From positions 1 through 64,000 of the forward strand of contig JAUNHH010000003.1 of the NCBI GenBank assembly GCA_030524055.1: DNA of 64,000 nucleotides. The letters are read 5' to 3'. The DNA comes from Actinomycetaceae bacterium. GTDB lineage: Bacteria > Actinomycetota > Actinomycetes > Actinomycetales > Actinomycetaceae. The stretch's first letter is position 1. Each line of letters opens with the position of its first letter. The translations under genes and the position numbers were made by a program. Below the pieces are notes generated by a model. The model did not search any database. It worked only from the letters and a program-made list of their open reading frames with translations, and was not told the DNA's origin. Shown here in pieces: positions 1 through 9,289 of this stretch.

Positions 1-28
1 GGATCATCCCCGCAGGTGCGGGGGAAAC
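1..28 (-). CRISPR. Leader-proximal repeat of a type I-E CRISPR array, truncated by the window edge
   Basis: A 28-base repeat with the type I-E layout: a 7-bp perfect stem (CCCCGCA / TGCGGGG around GG). Read on the minus strand it starts GTTTCCCC and ends GGGGATGATCC, so the crRNA 5' handle would be ATGATCC, which fits Cas6e cleavage. This orientation, with the cas operon and leader on its right, makes it the first repeat after the leader; spacers and further repeats lie to the left, outside the window. Only one copy is visible, so the array itself is inferred from the repeat structure and the adjoining I-E genes. Confidence 0.85.
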
Positions 29-84
29 GCTTAGAGATCCGTGTAATCCCAACGCTCACTGTAGCACTACAGGGGCAAATTAAT
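29..84 (-). promoter_or_regulatory. CRISPR leader between cas2 and the first repeat
   Basis: This is a short, comparatively A+T-rich stretch between the end of cas2 and the first repeat, where type I-E leaders lie. It holds a perfect 6-bp inverted repeat (CTGTAG-CA-CTACAG, 59-72). A TACAGT hexamer on the minus strand (58-63) could be a -10 box for array transcription, but no convincing -35 is seen. At 56 bases it is short for a leader, so functional leader sequence may reach into the cas2 3' end. Confidence 0.5.
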
Positions 85-477
85 TCACTCCCGACCTAGA
101 GCTCTCTCTGCAGAGTGTCGAAAACGTCTCCGCCGCGAAGCGATGGACCATGACTCTTTTGGGGGAGCCGTGGCTTCAATGCTCCTCGCTGATGCATCAG
201 TTTTATGGTGGGATTCGCTCATGACCAGACATCCTTCGATATCAACGGGTTCGCGTTCGTGTCCAAGGGACGCGATGGCAAAACGTTGTTCTGAGCGAAC
301 GGACCAGATCAGTAGGGCTCGCCCATCCCCGATGTAGGTCTGGACTAATTCCCATACTTGTTCGCGCACACGGGCAGATAGGCGCCCGACAAATACTCCA
401 GATGAGACTTGGAGCAGCCAGCGAGTCATTGCACCACGTAGTGATGCTGGAGCGCCAGAAAGAATAAGTACTACCAT
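85..477 (-). CDS. cas2: CRISPR-associated endonuclease Cas2 (type I-E)
   Basis: 130 residues. With Cas1 it forms the integrase that inserts new spacers at the leader end of the array. The N-terminal part (VVLILSGAPASLRGAMTRWL, then SSGVFVGRLSARVREQVWE) matches the Cas2e/CasB2 family (ygbF type). It is longer than the roughly 95-residue E. coli protein, because of a basic C-terminal tail of about 30 residues rich in Arg. The start overlaps the cas1 3' end by 7 bases, so translation is probably coupled. It is the last gene of the operon, next to the leader. Confidence 0.92.
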   Translation of the reverse strand: MVVLILSGAPASLRGAMTRWLLQVSSGVFVGRLSARVREQVWELVQTYIGDGRALLIWSVRSEQRFAIASLGHEREPVDIEGCLVMSESHHKTDASARSIEATAPPKESWSIASRRRRFRHSAERALGRE

Positions 478-1409
478 TCGGAATCATCCCATTCCGCATA
501 ATTGGTGCCACCGATCACGGCTCGTCCCTGATAGTCCCACAAGGAAATAACATTGGCAGATAGATCCTCGGTAGAATCCACTAAAAGTAGGCGATGAATA
601 TCTTTCACTGCGCGTTCAATAATGTGCAACTCAAATATCCTGTCGCGTACCCTTCGGCGCGTTGTCCCGGTGATGTCACCACTTCCATCAGCAATGACGT
701 CAAAAGCGATCGGGATAGTGACGTCAGCCTTATAGAGATCGGCCATATCGTAAACAAACGAACGTTCGTGCCCGTTATGGACGAAGCCCAGGCCAGGCGA
801 GCATCCCAAAGCGACGATCACTCCATGCATTACCCCGTATAGCGCCGCGTGGGCAGCAGACAATGCCTGGTTAATGGGGTCTGATGCTTGGAAATCATCA
901 GGGCGATAATCTCTGCGCTGCCATTCAACACCTGTCCGCTTGGAGTGCTCTCGATATATCTGCCGAATTCGAGCGCCTTCCCGCCCTCGTAATTGCTGCA
1001 TCGTGAGCCCTTCCACGTCCTCACCCGCAAAACGCATCTGATACATTTCACGGGCTACACGCAGGCGTTTCTGGGGCGAGGAAACCTGGGCCGCCTGCTC
1101 CACGAGCAAACGTGTGGAGGTTGCTAACGATCGTCCGTGCGCGTAGTAGCGGACTCCGCGTTCACCCACCCACACAGCCGTGGTTCCACACTCGCCAAGC
1201 AATCCCATTGCCTGATGACTAATAGACGTTCCTGGTCCCAGTAGGACAGCGATCAGTGATGCTGCCGGCACCCGGATAGTGCCCTTCTCGTTGCGCGCAG
1301 TCAACGCTCCGTCTTCCCGATGGATGACGCAGTGCTCCAAATATAAGAACGACATGCGATCCTGAGCGCGTGGGAGGGCCGTGACCGGAACCGGCAGCAT
1401 CCTCGTCAT
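471..1409 (-). CDS. cas1: CRISPR-associated endonuclease Cas1 (type I-E)
   Basis: 312 residues with the chosen start; it is the spacer-integration nuclease that acts with Cas2. The metal-binding residues are visible: Glu144 (in LRGREGARIR), His211 (GFVHNG) and Asp224 (FVYDMADLYK), at nearly the same spacing as in E. coli Cas1. An upstream in-frame ATG at 1454 would add 15 residues and overlap cas6e by 34 bases. The ATG at 1409 is preferred because it has a GCGAGG ribosome-binding site five bases upstream and gives the usual Cas1e length. A one-mismatch copy of the window's 12-base repeat lies inside (979-990). Confidence 0.95.
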   Translation of the reverse strand: MTRMLPVPVTALPRAQDRMSFLYLEHCVIHREDGALTARNEKGTIRVPAASLIAVLLGPGTSISHQAMGLLGECGTTAVWVGERGVRYYAHGRSLATSTRLLVEQAAQVSSPQKRLRVAREMYQMRFAGEDVEGLTMQQLRGREGARIRQIYREHSKRTGVEWQRRDYRPDDFQASDPINQALSAAHAALYGVMHGVIVALGCSPGLGFVHNGHERSFVYDMADLYKADVTIPIAFDVIADGSGDITGTTRRRVRDRIFELHIIERAVKDIHRLLLVDSTEDLSANVISLWDYQGRAVIGGTNYAEWDDSEW

Positions 1410-1420
1410 GACAACCTCGC

Positions 1421-2098
1421 TTAGTCGGGCCTGGCCAAGGTCATCAGACCGCACCCATAGGCTTTGGAACGGCCGATTCCATGGGTGAGAGAATGACGCA
1501 GTTGGTCCGGATCGATCACCCGCAAAACTCCTTCATAAAGGGTGCGATTGATAGTCACCTTGTCGCGTGTTTCGTGATCAGGATTTTTTCGTCCAAAAAC
1601 AGGGCGTTCGCGGCGGTGAATGTCCAACAAGACGTCAGCCTCGTCATCACCAGACGTAGGCACGAGGGCGAAGCCAAAACCGTTCGCACGGCGGATGAGC
1701 CAATCTCTTTGTTGGGCTATCGTGACGTGTCCGTAGCGTTTCCCGCGTTGGTTTGGCATACCCGTTGGTACTGAACGTGTCGGACTCGCCATTAGGCGAA
1801 ACGCCCATATTTGATCTTCAGCAAGTCGATTTAAGAACGGAGAGTAATCCAATGTGCGTTGGATCGCGTCCTCCGCCCCTGCCTCTTCAATAATCTGAGT
1901 GCAATCCGGTTCAGTAGGGGACAGAAGGTACAACGAGGTACCCACGGTTTGATCTACTCGCCAGAGAACTCTCCCGGAGTCATCCTGTTGGGCACCATCA
2001 ACCGCCTTCATAATGACCGCGTGCATCACTTGAGGTGAACCTAGATAGCGTCGTGTTTGTCTACGCCGTGGGTCTAGATCAATCTTGGTGAGGAACAC
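1421..2098 (-). CDS. cas6e: CRISPR pre-crRNA endonuclease Cas6e (Cse3/CasE)
   Basis: 225 residues. It cuts the repeat RNA at the base of its hairpin and stays bound to the crRNA 3' end in Cascade. The N-terminus (FLTKIDLDPRRRQTRRYLGS) and the C-terminal glycine-rich loop (HGIGRSKAYGCGLMTLAR) are family hallmarks. The start codon is GTG, sharing one base with the cas5 stop, so the two are translated as a coupled pair. The length is typical for Cas6e. Confidence 0.94.
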   Translation of the reverse strand: MFLTKIDLDPRRRQTRRYLGSPQVMHAVIMKAVDGAQQDDSGRVLWRVDQTVGTSLYLLSPTEPDCTQIIEEAGAEDAIQRTLDYSPFLNRLAEDQIWAFRLMASPTRSVPTGMPNQRGKRYGHVTIAQQRDWLIRRANGFGFALVPTSGDDEADVLLDIHRRERPVFGRKNPDHETRDKVTINRTLYEGVLRVIDPDQLRHSLTHGIGRSKAYGCGLMTLARPD

Positions 2099-2847
2099 TA
2101 ATCATTCACCTCCAATTCGGCCATTGGGTCGTGGGGATCGGGCACTACCCTGTCCGTTCCCAAATGGGTGACCTGACGCTCGACTTCCCGAAAACCGTAA
2201 TCCCGCTTTTCTGGGTTAAAAGACAGGGGAACGTCTCGACTCCCATAGGAGCCTTTCCGTTCTGCGTCGGGAACTGCGTCACTGTCAATGAGTATTTCTG
2301 CCTCGAAAGGAAGGAACTGTTGCCCACGGCGCTGTTTGTTTTGCTGCTCGCGTTGCCACTTGTCTTTAAACCAAGTGGCTGCAATCCACGGCTCCTGGGA
2401 CAAAACATCCAATAACTCGCCTTCTCGGACCCCTAAAGATAGAGGTTGGGTAGGCGGGCATGAGCGTCTACCCAGGTAGAGGGGGAAAATTGGACGCTGA
2501 AGTGCCTCGTGGAGGCCCTGTAGTAACGAAACCTCCCCTTCGATACCAGCAAGAAATACCGCATCAGCTAGGTAATACCGTTGCGATAGGGGCATTGCGT
2601 CTTTACCATCCAGACTGCGCGCAGTCTGAAAATCGCGAATGACACTACCCGGTTGATCTTTGCGGACTCCGAAGCGCAGGCTTAAAAGATCCTCAATCGG
2701 ATCCGTGCGCCTTCGCCCCTCTGCGGCAGCGAGCATGCCAATCACGCCACTTTTTGTTGGGGCGAGTTCGGTTTTGCGCACGCTGAAGCGAGAGGCGGCT
2801 CCCCAAGATTGTAGGGGGGCAGCGAGTTTAATGAGCAGGACGGCCAT
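2098..2847 (-). CDS. cas5e: Cascade subunit Cas5e (CasD)
   Basis: 249 residues. It binds the crRNA 5' handle and joins the Cas7 backbone to Cse1. The N-terminal signature (LLIKLAAPLQSWGAASRFSVRKTELAPTKSG, abbreviated here) and the following RFGVRKDQPG segment are typical of CasD. Its ATG shares one base with the cas7 stop codon, and its own stop shares one base with the cas6e start, so it lies in a tightly coupled run of genes. The length is ordinary for the family and no key segment is missing. Confidence 0.93.
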   Translation of the reverse strand: MAVLLIKLAAPLQSWGAASRFSVRKTELAPTKSGVIGMLAAAEGRRRTDPIEDLLSLRFGVRKDQPGSVIRDFQTARSLDGKDAMPLSQRYYLADAVFLAGIEGEVSLLQGLHEALQRPIFPLYLGRRSCPPTQPLSLGVREGELLDVLSQEPWIAATWFKDKWQREQQNKQRRGQQFLPFEAEILIDSDAVPDAERKGSYGSRDVPLSFNPEKRDYGFREVERQVTHLGTDRVVPDPHDPMAELEVND

Positions 2848-3965
2848 TAGGCCAACTCCTCACTTGCAGGGAGGTGAGTCAAAACTTGGGGAACCAGGTC
2901 TGAGAAAACAACACGGTCACCCAATTCGGCAACTGCATCTGAATCCCTCAGGGACACAACGAAACTGGCAACAGGCGACAGGCCGAAGTTTCGCTCAATG
3001 TCCTGTGCATGATTCTTTAGGGCGGTCACCGAGCCAGCAAGGTATCCACTGGACACGTTGCTCTGAATCGCTGTCTCAAATGCTCCCACTAGTGACACCG
3101 GTTGATCGTCACGAATAGTGACAACAATTGCCTCGGGTAGCGTGCGGTTGGCAAAAGTATTTTGTTTCCCAGTAGGCATTGATTTACAGAATGCGGTAAT
3201 GAAGGCATCCAGGGCGTGCAGCGCTGCCTCTCGATGTCCAAGATTACTGACCAGCATGTCGAAATTGACTGTTGCGTAGCGGTAGACCGTGGCGGATGAA
3301 AACTCGACAGTTCCCATCATTCCTGCCCCAGCGTCTTCCTCTTCAGACTGTTGTTTTGCGTCATCAACCGCGGTGAAAAAATCGTATTCTGTTGCGGCTG
3401 CGTGCGTAGATAATGCGTGTGCGACCTGGCAGGCTGCATCGACATTGAGATCAGTGTCATCCGCGACCATTCGACCAAAAAGGGCTACATCCGCTGCATG
3501 ATCTTCCTTCAGGATCTTCTTTACTGCTTTCGCATCGGGATCTGTTCCCTCGTTTATTGCCTCAATTGCCAAATCCGCCAGACGATCTACCTGACTTGAT
3601 GACAGGAACAGAAGATAGGTCGATTCAAACGGTGCGTCTGTTTTGTTGCGAGGCACTGCTAACTTAATTTTGGCCTGTTTGAATACTTTCTCAGCTGCGG
3701 AGAGCGCACTGTCCTGGAGTTCCGGTGCCTTTTCACTGATCCGACGAGTGAGGACTTCAAGGACGCGTTTTGTCCTGATTCCTAGGTTGTCAATATTGAG
3801 TACCTCGTCAAAGTAGAGACGAGTTGCCCGCTTCCAGGACTGGCTTGATACACGTAGACGACGCGCGCCTCCGTAAATAGCAGTCTTTGGCGAACCAGAG
3901 TCATCGCGGTTGACGCAGGATGGGGGAATATTCTGAATGATGTGGATATCAACGTAGGTGCTCAT
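2847..3965 (-). CDS. cas7e: Cascade backbone subunit Cas7e (Cse4/CasC)
   Basis: 372 residues. Several copies form the crRNA-binding backbone of Cascade. The start at 3965 gives the typical N-terminus (MSTYVDIHIIQNIPPSCVNR, then GGARRLRVSSQSWKRATR) and is preceded by a strong GAGGAGAA ribosome-binding site. A longer open frame extends upstream to 4250, but that part overlaps cse2 in another frame and is not coding. There is one base between the cse2 stop and this start. Confidence 0.95.
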   Translation of the reverse strand: MSTYVDIHIIQNIPPSCVNRDDSGSPKTAIYGGARRLRVSSQSWKRATRLYFDEVLNIDNLGIRTKRVLEVLTRRISEKAPELQDSALSAAEKVFKQAKIKLAVPRNKTDAPFESTYLLFLSSSQVDRLADLAIEAINEGTDPDAKAVKKILKEDHAADVALFGRMVADDTDLNVDAACQVAHALSTHAAATEYDFFTAVDDAKQQSEEEDAGAGMMGTVEFSSATVYRYATVNFDMLVSNLGHREAALHALDAFITAFCKSMPTGKQNTFANRTLPEAIVVTIRDDQPVSLVGAFETAIQSNVSSGYLAGSVTALKNHAQDIERNFGLSPVASFVVSLRDSDAVAELGDRVVFSDLVPQVLTHLPASEELA

Positions 3966-3966
3966 A

Positions 3967-4641
3967 TTAGTTCTCCTCACTTGAGATAGGGGATTGGGAT
4001 TGTTGGTTGTTGGCAGGAATAGTGGAGTTCTCGGTTCGCGAGTATTGGCGTGACCATCGCAGGCGGACTTTGGTGGCCCCGCCAGGTAGTTGGAAGTGAA
4101 AGAGGTCGTCTGCGAGCATGGCGTAATCCAAGGGGATTTGCTCCGCTCGGAGCTTTGAGACAAAAGTCCGCAGATGGTGTCGAAGTTCGTCAATGGTTGT
4201 TGAGGTGACGAGGGCGTTGTAGTGTTTTCGAGTTGAGGATTCTTCCCCACCTCCCTCTCTAACGAGTAAGGAAGCAGCTGCGCCGAATCCTCTACCCGCT
4301 TGATGCATTTCGTGAGTGCGTGATTGTTGGTGGACGGCGTAGAGAGTCATTGCAGTGTGGACTGCAATTTCTTTCCAGGTTGGATCGTCCCCAACAAACT
4401 CGGGTTCCTCAATGCTGGTGAGGTGCCATATGGCTGCGCTTTCCCCTGGGGCTAGGGTGACGGCTTTACGGAGTTGCGCGAGTTCGGCTCTTCCTTGGGA
4501 TTCATTGTTGAGGTAGCGAGCCTGAAGGCCGCGAGCGCCGTCGAGTCTCTCTGAGACTTGTTTGCCAACGTCACCTAAACGTCGTCGCCGTTGGGGTGCA
4601 GGTGTCTCAGTTGACACTGCCTCGTCATCGGGGGAATTCAT
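3967..4641 (-). CDS. cse2: Cascade small subunit Cse2 (CasB, Cas11e)
   Basis: 224 residues. A dimer of this helical protein stabilises the non-target strand in the R-loop. The fold cannot be read directly, but position between cse1 and cas7, size, and the segment LAPGESAAIWHLTSIEEPEF with the later ALYAVHQQSR fit the casB family. Its ATG overlaps the cse1 stop as ATGA. The N-terminal 25 residues are Pro/Arg rich and probably disordered. Confidence 0.9.
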   Translation of the reverse strand: MNSPDDEAVSTETPAPQRRRRLGDVGKQVSERLDGARGLQARYLNNESQGRAELAQLRKAVTLAPGESAAIWHLTSIEEPEFVGDDPTWKEIAVHTAMTLYAVHQQSRTHEMHQAGRGFGAAASLLVREGGGEESSTRKHYNALVTSTTIDELRHHLRTFVSKLRAEQIPLDYAMLADDLFHFQLPGGATKVRLRWSRQYSRTENSTIPANNQQSQSPISSEEN

Positions 4642-6290
4642 TCGGATCTCCTGTCTTCAGTGTGAGGGGTATGTGTTTCTTCAGGAAGGATTTCTTTGAG
4701 GCGCCGTTGGAAAAAGAAAAGTGCACGACTGACATCCATTCGGTTAGTCCCGTCTCCGCGGCCAGCGAAGGCTCTCGGTGGAAGGGTATCTACGAGGGCG
4801 TGACTTTGTTTCAACGCCTCTTCACGGAGAGTGCGTCGCCACCCATTCCGAGCCGTTGTCGGTTCAGGTTGCTGTTCTAGACTGGTGAGCCAGCGGGGAA
4901 AGAGTTGGTCTAGAAGGGTGTAAAAAGAATCCTTTGCGTGAGTGTTTGCCGCCTTCGAGGTGTCTGGATCACCTCCTCGTGCGCGATCCAGATTGGAAGC
5001 TAGCGCTCCAACGCAAGCCGCAACTTTCTCGCTCTCTTCCATTGCATCGATCGTTACCTGAAGTAGACGTTTGTTTGTGCGGTCGAGTAACTGCGTTGGA
5101 AGGAAAAGGTGGTCATCAATCAGCTCCACGACCACCGCTTCTTGAGATCCGTACTCGATTCCCGTGGCGCGAAGTGGAACCAGACCACTTCGAGGAACGA
5201 CCTCCTCATCAATGAGCTCCTGGTAGAAATTCACTACGTCTGGAGCTTTAAAGCGGGTGACTTCGCCAACGCCTTTAATAGTTTCTGTGGGGCTCATCCG
5301 TCCGATGACTGAAGAGAGCCCACGCCAAAAAGCTCGATCGGTAGGGTGTTTCCGAGGCATGTAGACCACGGATTTCAGCTTCTTTGTCTGTGGTTCTGAG
5401 TATCTCCAGGCGGTCATTGGCTCGACATGGAAACGATTTTGTGGGGTTGCTTTGTCGCCGTTGCCAATAAATAACGAGGTGACGGAGTTGTTGTCACCGT
5501 GCAGTAGGATGCGTCGCGTTTGCCAGGTGTAGCAGGAAACGGGGCCTGTAGGCTCACGGTCTACTGACATGCCAACATCGCGTTGTTCTTCTTCCCATGG
5601 GGGAAGATCCCGATGAATATCAACATCGAGTGACAAGCCAGGTGTCCCTGGAACAACCGTATTCAGTAGTAGCGTCTGTTCAAGTGAGTCTCCGAGCACT
5701 GTGACACTACCGATTTGCCCGGTCCACCCTGGGCCGATGGGATACCCTTTACCTCCTTTAACTGCTGGATCGCCAACAGCGCCCGAACGGATACCAGAAG
5801 GATCGAAGGCGTGTACATGCACCAACCAACGTGCAGCTTCTGCCCAACTAATCGATTCCAGGCCTTTACCTAGTCGAGTGGTAAAGAATGGGTGGCCATT
5901 TGGGACGTCCACAATAATACTCTCTAGAGAGGACGTCTTCCCAGATGCTGAATGAATGCCAGCGACCTGGAAAAATGGGTGGATTGGGTGTCGCAGATCA
6001 AAACGATCCCGGTACTTCTCGAGGTACTCTGCGCACGCAGTGCCCAGGTCCTTTTCTTTGTCCCAGTACTGCCTCCACGCATCAAAATTTTCCGGCCCTT
6101 TTAATGTGCGATGGCAGATAGCCAGAAGCAGGCGCAGGATCGCAATGTCCTGGCTGGCAATCTCGCCGTGAACGCCCTCAATCTGGTCCGCCTCACGAAA
6201 AAGCGTCAGAAGCGAAACCTCATCGGTCGAACCACTTAATCGGCGTATAGGTATCCAGGGTTCGTCTAACAGGTTAAATGGTGTGTTCAT
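4638..6290 (-). CDS. cse1: Cascade large subunit Cse1 (CasA, Cas8e)
   Basis: 550 residues. It recognises the PAM and recruits Cas3. The N-terminus (FNLLDEPWIPIRRLSGSTDEVSLLTLF) is the classic Cse1 opening, followed by the FFQVAG, KGGKGYPIGPGWTGQIG and FHVEPMTAWRYSEP segments that are conserved in actinobacterial CasA proteins. The length is within the usual 500-570 range. The start overlaps the cas3 stop by four bases (ATGA), and the stop overlaps cse2 the same way. Confidence 0.94.
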   Translation of the reverse strand: MNTPFNLLDEPWIPIRRLSGSTDEVSLLTLFREADQIEGVHGEIASQDIAILRLLLAICHRTLKGPENFDAWRQYWDKEKDLGTACAEYLEKYRDRFDLRHPIHPFFQVAGIHSASGKTSSLESIIVDVPNGHPFFTTRLGKGLESISWAEAARWLVHVHAFDPSGIRSGAVGDPAVKGGKGYPIGPGWTGQIGSVTVLGDSLEQTLLLNTVVPGTPGLSLDVDIHRDLPPWEEEQRDVGMSVDREPTGPVSCYTWQTRRILLHGDNNSVTSLFIGNGDKATPQNRFHVEPMTAWRYSEPQTKKLKSVVYMPRKHPTDRAFWRGLSSVIGRMSPTETIKGVGEVTRFKAPDVVNFYQELIDEEVVPRSGLVPLRATGIEYGSQEAVVVELIDDHLFLPTQLLDRTNKRLLQVTIDAMEESEKVAACVGALASNLDRARGGDPDTSKAANTHAKDSFYTLLDQLFPRWLTSLEQQPEPTTARNGWRRTLREEALKQSHALVDTLPPRAFAGRGDGTNRMDVSRALFFFQRRLKEILPEETHTPHTEDRRSE

Positions 6291-9232
6291 TGGGATTTGA
6301 TCTCCTCTAAACCAGTGTGGGGTGAATATTTAAGTCTGACGCCGTTGACTTCAGCTTCCCCGTCTTCGAGGATGAGGAATAGTTGTCCAGCTAAATCATG
6401 ATTTTTCTGCCATTCAGCCACATAGAACTTTTCGAGCTCGTCAATCGTTTTCTGAAGCACATGGGGCGCGTTGAAGGTCGCAGGAAGGCGAACTGCAGAC
6501 ATAGCCATGGCGCGGATGGCTTTTCGATCAGGAATCCGATTGGACGGAACGATAAAACTCTCAAGTTGAGGTTCTGAGGGTAAGGTCAGAAAATCTTCTT
6601 GTCCGCCAACAGTGTGTCGCGATAAAAGAAGAACCTCCAATGAGTCTTCTCCGTCGCGAACATGCGCACGTCCTTCTTCCTCATTGTCTGAGGCGTGCGT
6701 GTGGAGCCAATCAACCAAAGATGCTGCGCGCTGCTCGACTTGGGGAGGATCGAGAAGGAATGCGCGTGCGGAATTATGTTTATCGCGGTCTTTTGCTTCG
6801 CCTGCCTTTCTGGCTTTCGTGAGGGCTTCCTCCCATGAAGGTGGGACGGATGGGATCTGACCATAGACAGATTCGATGAGATTGTGGATATCGTCTGGAG
6901 TATTAATAACTCCTCTGCCCTGAATGATGGTGTCAAGTATTCCTGCGGTTAAGAGGAGATCACGATCGCCGTAGATCCACTTCGCGCCACTGTCGAGTTG
7001 CGGATCAGATTGATCTCTAGATGGAAGCATATCCACATAACAGGTGGCTGAGGCTAATGCTTGTGGACGTGTTCGTGTGTGGCGGTGGAGGCGCCCCATC
7101 CTCTGAAGAATGAGATCAATGGGGGCGAGGTCTGTGATGAGAAGATCGAAATCGATATCGAGTGACTGCTCGACTACTTGGGTAGCGACCACAATGGCAC
7201 GATCAGGGCGATGAGGTTTTGAGCGTGGAGGGCCAAATCGCGCAACAAGATCCGCATCCTTCTGTAAACGATCAGCAATAGTAAACCGGGCATGGTTGAG
7301 GCTGACATCCTCCCCGAAGTGTTCTTTGAGCTGGGTGTACGTTTCCTGTGCGCGTCGCACCGTATTGCGAACGACTAGAGCACAACCGCCATTGGCGAGT
7401 TTTTCTTTGAGTAGAGGGACTAGGGAGTCTGCTTCCAGTTGTTTGATAGCGACCTGCGATGAACGCCCTGAAGATTTCGTGGGGGTAATGCGAACTTCCT
7501 TCTGACTGGCGGAAATTATGCACGGGAAAGGCGTGGACAGGTTCTCAGGCTCAGAGCGATTTTCATCATCAGGTGGGGTGAGTCCACGTTGGTAAGCATT
7601 GACGAGGGCGGAGGCGCGGGCTTCTGACAGTGTTGCGGATAAAAGTATGACGGGTACCCCGTAGGAAGCTAACCAGGTTAATGCTCTATCCAGGTAGGCG
7701 TTCATATACGTGGAATAGGAGTGAACTTCGTCAATAATGACAACTTTGCGGGACAGGCCAAGGTGACGCGTAGCAAGATGAGGAGCACGCATTGCGGCAA
7801 AAAGTACGTGGTCCACAGTAGTGACAACAAAATCCGACAACATGGACTTTTTTCTCCCACTAAACCAGGAGAGAATTGCGGTGTCGATTCTCTGAGGAGA
7901 CTTGTCACCCTCCCGGGAGCCCCTGAAATGAGTGGAATACTCATCCTGGCCTACCTTCGTGGGGTGGGGGACCTTATCTTCATCGGTACCGCCAAGAGCG
8001 CCAAGAAGCCGATCATGAATCTCCCATCCAGTGCGCCGTAAAGCCTGAGTCTGCTCGTTGAGGCGAGCGCGACCATGTTGTAAGGCAACAGAGAAAATCG
8101 ATGGCGCTCCACCAGATTGATAGGACTGTTCAATACGTTCAAGCCAATCAAGATCGCGGGTGAACATTGCATCTGTCGTGGCCTGAGTGGGGAGGGCGAA
8201 AAGGGTACCACTCTTGCCTGTGCGAGCAGCGAGGATTTCCGCAGCAAGTTTTGCGGCTTCAGTTTTTCCTCCACCAGTACTGTCCTCAATAATGAGCAAT
8301 CCTGGCAGACTCATCGTGCGGGCAGCGTGAACCGCCTCTGTCTGTATATCGGTAGCTTTAGCGTCGGTTGGCAATGTAAAGCGTGATCTCAATAAATCGT
8401 CCGCACTAATGCCTTCATCTTTGGGTCTCCATGGCTCAGGAAATTCTAGGCGTGCTATACCTGCTTGAACGCGCTTTGCATGGTCTTGGGGAGTGAAAAA
8501 CTCACGGGCATCATCATTCTCAAGAACGTGAGGGAAATAGTCTTCACATGAGGCAATCCAATCGGCGACGATAATCAGGCCGGAGAGTTCAACGAGGAAT
8601 GGTTGAGACCAATGGATATTCGCCCAGTGGGGGAGTAGGTGCGCTGCGTTAGTGCGTTCAGTGACCAATGAGAGCAGCTGTACGCGCACATCATGCCAGA
8701 GACCTTCACCAATAAGGTGCTCCATATCGTGTGCATTATTTACTGCGGATTTCGTTGGGGGAATTCCATGGTGTGCGCCCGCAATCGACGCTAGTGCACG
8801 AGCCGGATAGCGCGGCCACTTATGTTCTTTTTTCAGCCATTGCTCGACAATATGTTGCCCCGCGAGTGCATGAGGAGCCTTGCGACGCTCTTTGGAGTCG
8901 AGGGTTTCATGGATTAACCCGTGCTCACGCATTCTGTCGTCAAGGGATGGTACCTGGCAGGCAAATGCTGGTGTGCACTTTCCGATGTCGTGGACGGAAG
9001 CAAGCCATGACGCCAAAAGGCAAAACTCATCGACTGGATCAATGCCGGAAGTCGAGTTAGCGAATTCGCGCTCGAGGAGGTCACCAATGGCAGGCGCTAG
9101 CCACTTGCGGGCTAAATGCTCGGCTACTGCACCCGAATCGAATAGGTGTAACCAGAGAGGTAACCAGCGTTGGCGGTCAGGGTCATACCCAGCTTTTGCC
9201 CACACTGTGCGTGCTGCGGCTGACAGGGCCAT
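6287..9232 (-). CDS. cas3: CRISPR-associated helicase/nuclease Cas3 (type I-E)
   Basis: 981 residues. It unwinds and degrades the DNA marked by Cascade. An N-terminal HD nuclease domain is visible (SVHDIGK at about 79-85, GAHHG near 150). It is followed by an SF2 helicase with Walker A EDSTGGGKTEAA (about 310-325), DEVH box (about 500), LLSATLSE and the arginine-finger motif QRMGRLHRH. An in-frame ATG at 9244 lies four codons upstream, but the ATG at 9232 has a GGAGG ribosome-binding site five bases before it and is preferred. It is the first gene of the operon. A one-mismatch copy of the 12-base repeat is at 7602-7613. Confidence 0.95.
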   Translation of the reverse strand: MALSAAARTVWAKAGYDPDRQRWLPLWLHLFDSGAVAEHLARKWLAPAIGDLLEREFANSTSGIDPVDEFCLLASWLASVHDIGKCTPAFACQVPSLDDRMREHGLIHETLDSKERRKAPHALAGQHIVEQWLKKEHKWPRYPARALASIAGAHHGIPPTKSAVNNAHDMEHLIGEGLWHDVRVQLLSLVTERTNAAHLLPHWANIHWSQPFLVELSGLIIVADWIASCEDYFPHVLENDDAREFFTPQDHAKRVQAGIARLEFPEPWRPKDEGISADDLLRSRFTLPTDAKATDIQTEAVHAARTMSLPGLLIIEDSTGGGKTEAAKLAAEILAARTGKSGTLFALPTQATTDAMFTRDLDWLERIEQSYQSGGAPSIFSVALQHGRARLNEQTQALRRTGWEIHDRLLGALGGTDEDKVPHPTKVGQDEYSTHFRGSREGDKSPQRIDTAILSWFSGRKKSMLSDFVVTTVDHVLFAAMRAPHLATRHLGLSRKVVIIDEVHSYSTYMNAYLDRALTWLASYGVPVILLSATLSEARASALVNAYQRGLTPPDDENRSEPENLSTPFPCIISASQKEVRITPTKSSGRSSQVAIKQLEADSLVPLLKEKLANGGCALVVRNTVRRAQETYTQLKEHFGEDVSLNHARFTIADRLQKDADLVARFGPPRSKPHRPDRAIVVATQVVEQSLDIDFDLLITDLAPIDLILQRMGRLHRHTRTRPQALASATCYVDMLPSRDQSDPQLDSGAKWIYGDRDLLLTAGILDTIIQGRGVINTPDDIHNLIESVYGQIPSVPPSWEEALTKARKAGEAKDRDKHNSARAFLLDPPQVEQRAASLVDWLHTHASDNEEEGRAHVRDGEDSLEVLLLSRHTVGGQEDFLTLPSEPQLESFIVPSNRIPDRKAIRAMAMSAVRLPATFNAPHVLQKTIDELEKFYVAEWQKNHDLAGQLFLILEDGEAEVNGVRLKYSPHTGLEEIKSQ

Positions 9233-9261
9233 GGGATCCTCCATCGGATGTGACGTGACTT

Positions 9262-9289
9262 ACTATAGGGTCTGGCAGGGATCTTGCAA
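9262..9289 (-). promoter_or_regulatory. Probable sigma-70-type promoter of the cas operon
   Basis: On the minus strand TTGCAA (9284-9289) and TATAGT (9262-9267) are separated by 16 bases, close to the sigma-70 consensus. This places a transcript start roughly 20 bases upstream of the cas3 start. The rest of the gap from 9290 to 9447 shows no gene and no other clear element. Confidence 0.6.

Noticed and set aside
3966..4250. N-terminal extension of Cas7 by 95 residues
   Set aside because: It overlaps cse2 in another frame, has no family similarity, and the start at 3965 has a strong ribosome-binding site and the canonical N-terminus.
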